A DNA stretch of 64,000 nucleotides. Source: Lineus longissimus. Its lineage: Eukaryota; Nemertea; Pilidiophora; Heteronemertea; Lineidae. The notes under the pieces were generated by a model. The model searched no databases. It was given only the letters and a program-made list of their open reading frames with translations, and was not told where the DNA came from. Numbering within the stretch: the stretch's first letter is position 1; every line of letters starts with the position of its first letter. Where the stretch lies: assembly GCF_910592395.1 (NCBI RefSeq), contig NC_088326.1:7943001-8007000 (forward strand), read 5' to 3'. Of the stretch, positions 63,980-64,000 are shown piece by piece. The translations under genes were made by a program, and so were the position numbers.

Positions 63980-64000
63980 ATGCCATTTGATCTAAAGAAA
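63980..64000 (+). CDS. Start of gag of the third LTR element (runs off the window)
   Basis: ATACCATGCC context; the first seven codons read MPFDLKK and the frame is open to the window end. It is placed as gag because it is the first good ATG after the leader of an LTR element. Too short to confirm by domain. Confidence 0.45.

Overview
The window is metazoan nuclear DNA. It has intron-containing coding remnants with GT/AG splice sites, an intron-rich gene, AT-rich intergenic DNA, microsatellites and many transposable elements. The dispersed repeats starting with a TTTAGCTCACCTG-type palindrome followed by (CGT)n or (CCGT)n, and the mixture of Polinton, Ty3 and Harbinger elements, suggest a marine invertebrate. 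I cannot name the species from the sequence. Almost all long reading frames belong to mobile elements.

Left part (1-20.7 kb). The window opens inside the 3' end of a Ty3/Gypsy element: RNase H tail, integrase and 3' LTR. Next come old dispersed repeats and an internally deleted PIF/Harbinger element with a TTA target duplication and a 358-bp internal tandem duplication. From 7.9 to 12 kb lie exons of a decayed, spliced integrase-domain gene. A complete Ty3/Gypsy element (12902-19093) follows, with near-identical LTRs and a 4-bp target duplication. Its gag is broken by a 720-bp transposon and a frameshift. A 536-bp foldback element sits at 19.5-20.0 kb.

Central part (20.7-55.6 kb). A full-length Polinton/Maverick occupies 20733-55582, flanked by a perfect 6-bp duplication CATATT and starting and ending with AGTAGT/ACTACT. 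It encodes protein-primed family B DNA polymerase, packaging ATPase, chromodomain integrase, penton-like minor capsid protein, double-jelly-roll major capsid protein, adenain-like protease and several accessory proteins. Two of these look like PC4/SUB1-type single-strand DNA-binding proteins. Most frames are intact and the capsid block is packed so tightly that genes overlap by ATGA. One Polinton gene is spliced from four exons (23994-41761). Its third intron carries a nested 14.6-kb element (24400-39032) with about 158-bp inverted repeats bordered by TTAA. That nested element holds a large 50-bp minisatellite, a SINE tail and decayed exons resembling the end of a tyrosine-recombinase gene.

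Right part (55.6-64 kb). Exons with continuous splice phase encode a vertnin/OTU-like region followed by a cysteine-rich finger. They may be the 3' half of the integrase gene seen at 8-12 kb, which would have been split by the Ty3 and Polinton insertions. A tRNA-derived SINE head lies near 62 kb. The last 1.2 kb is the 5' LTR, a proline-tRNA-type primer binding site, a repeated leader and the first codons of gag of another LTR retrotransposon, running off the window.
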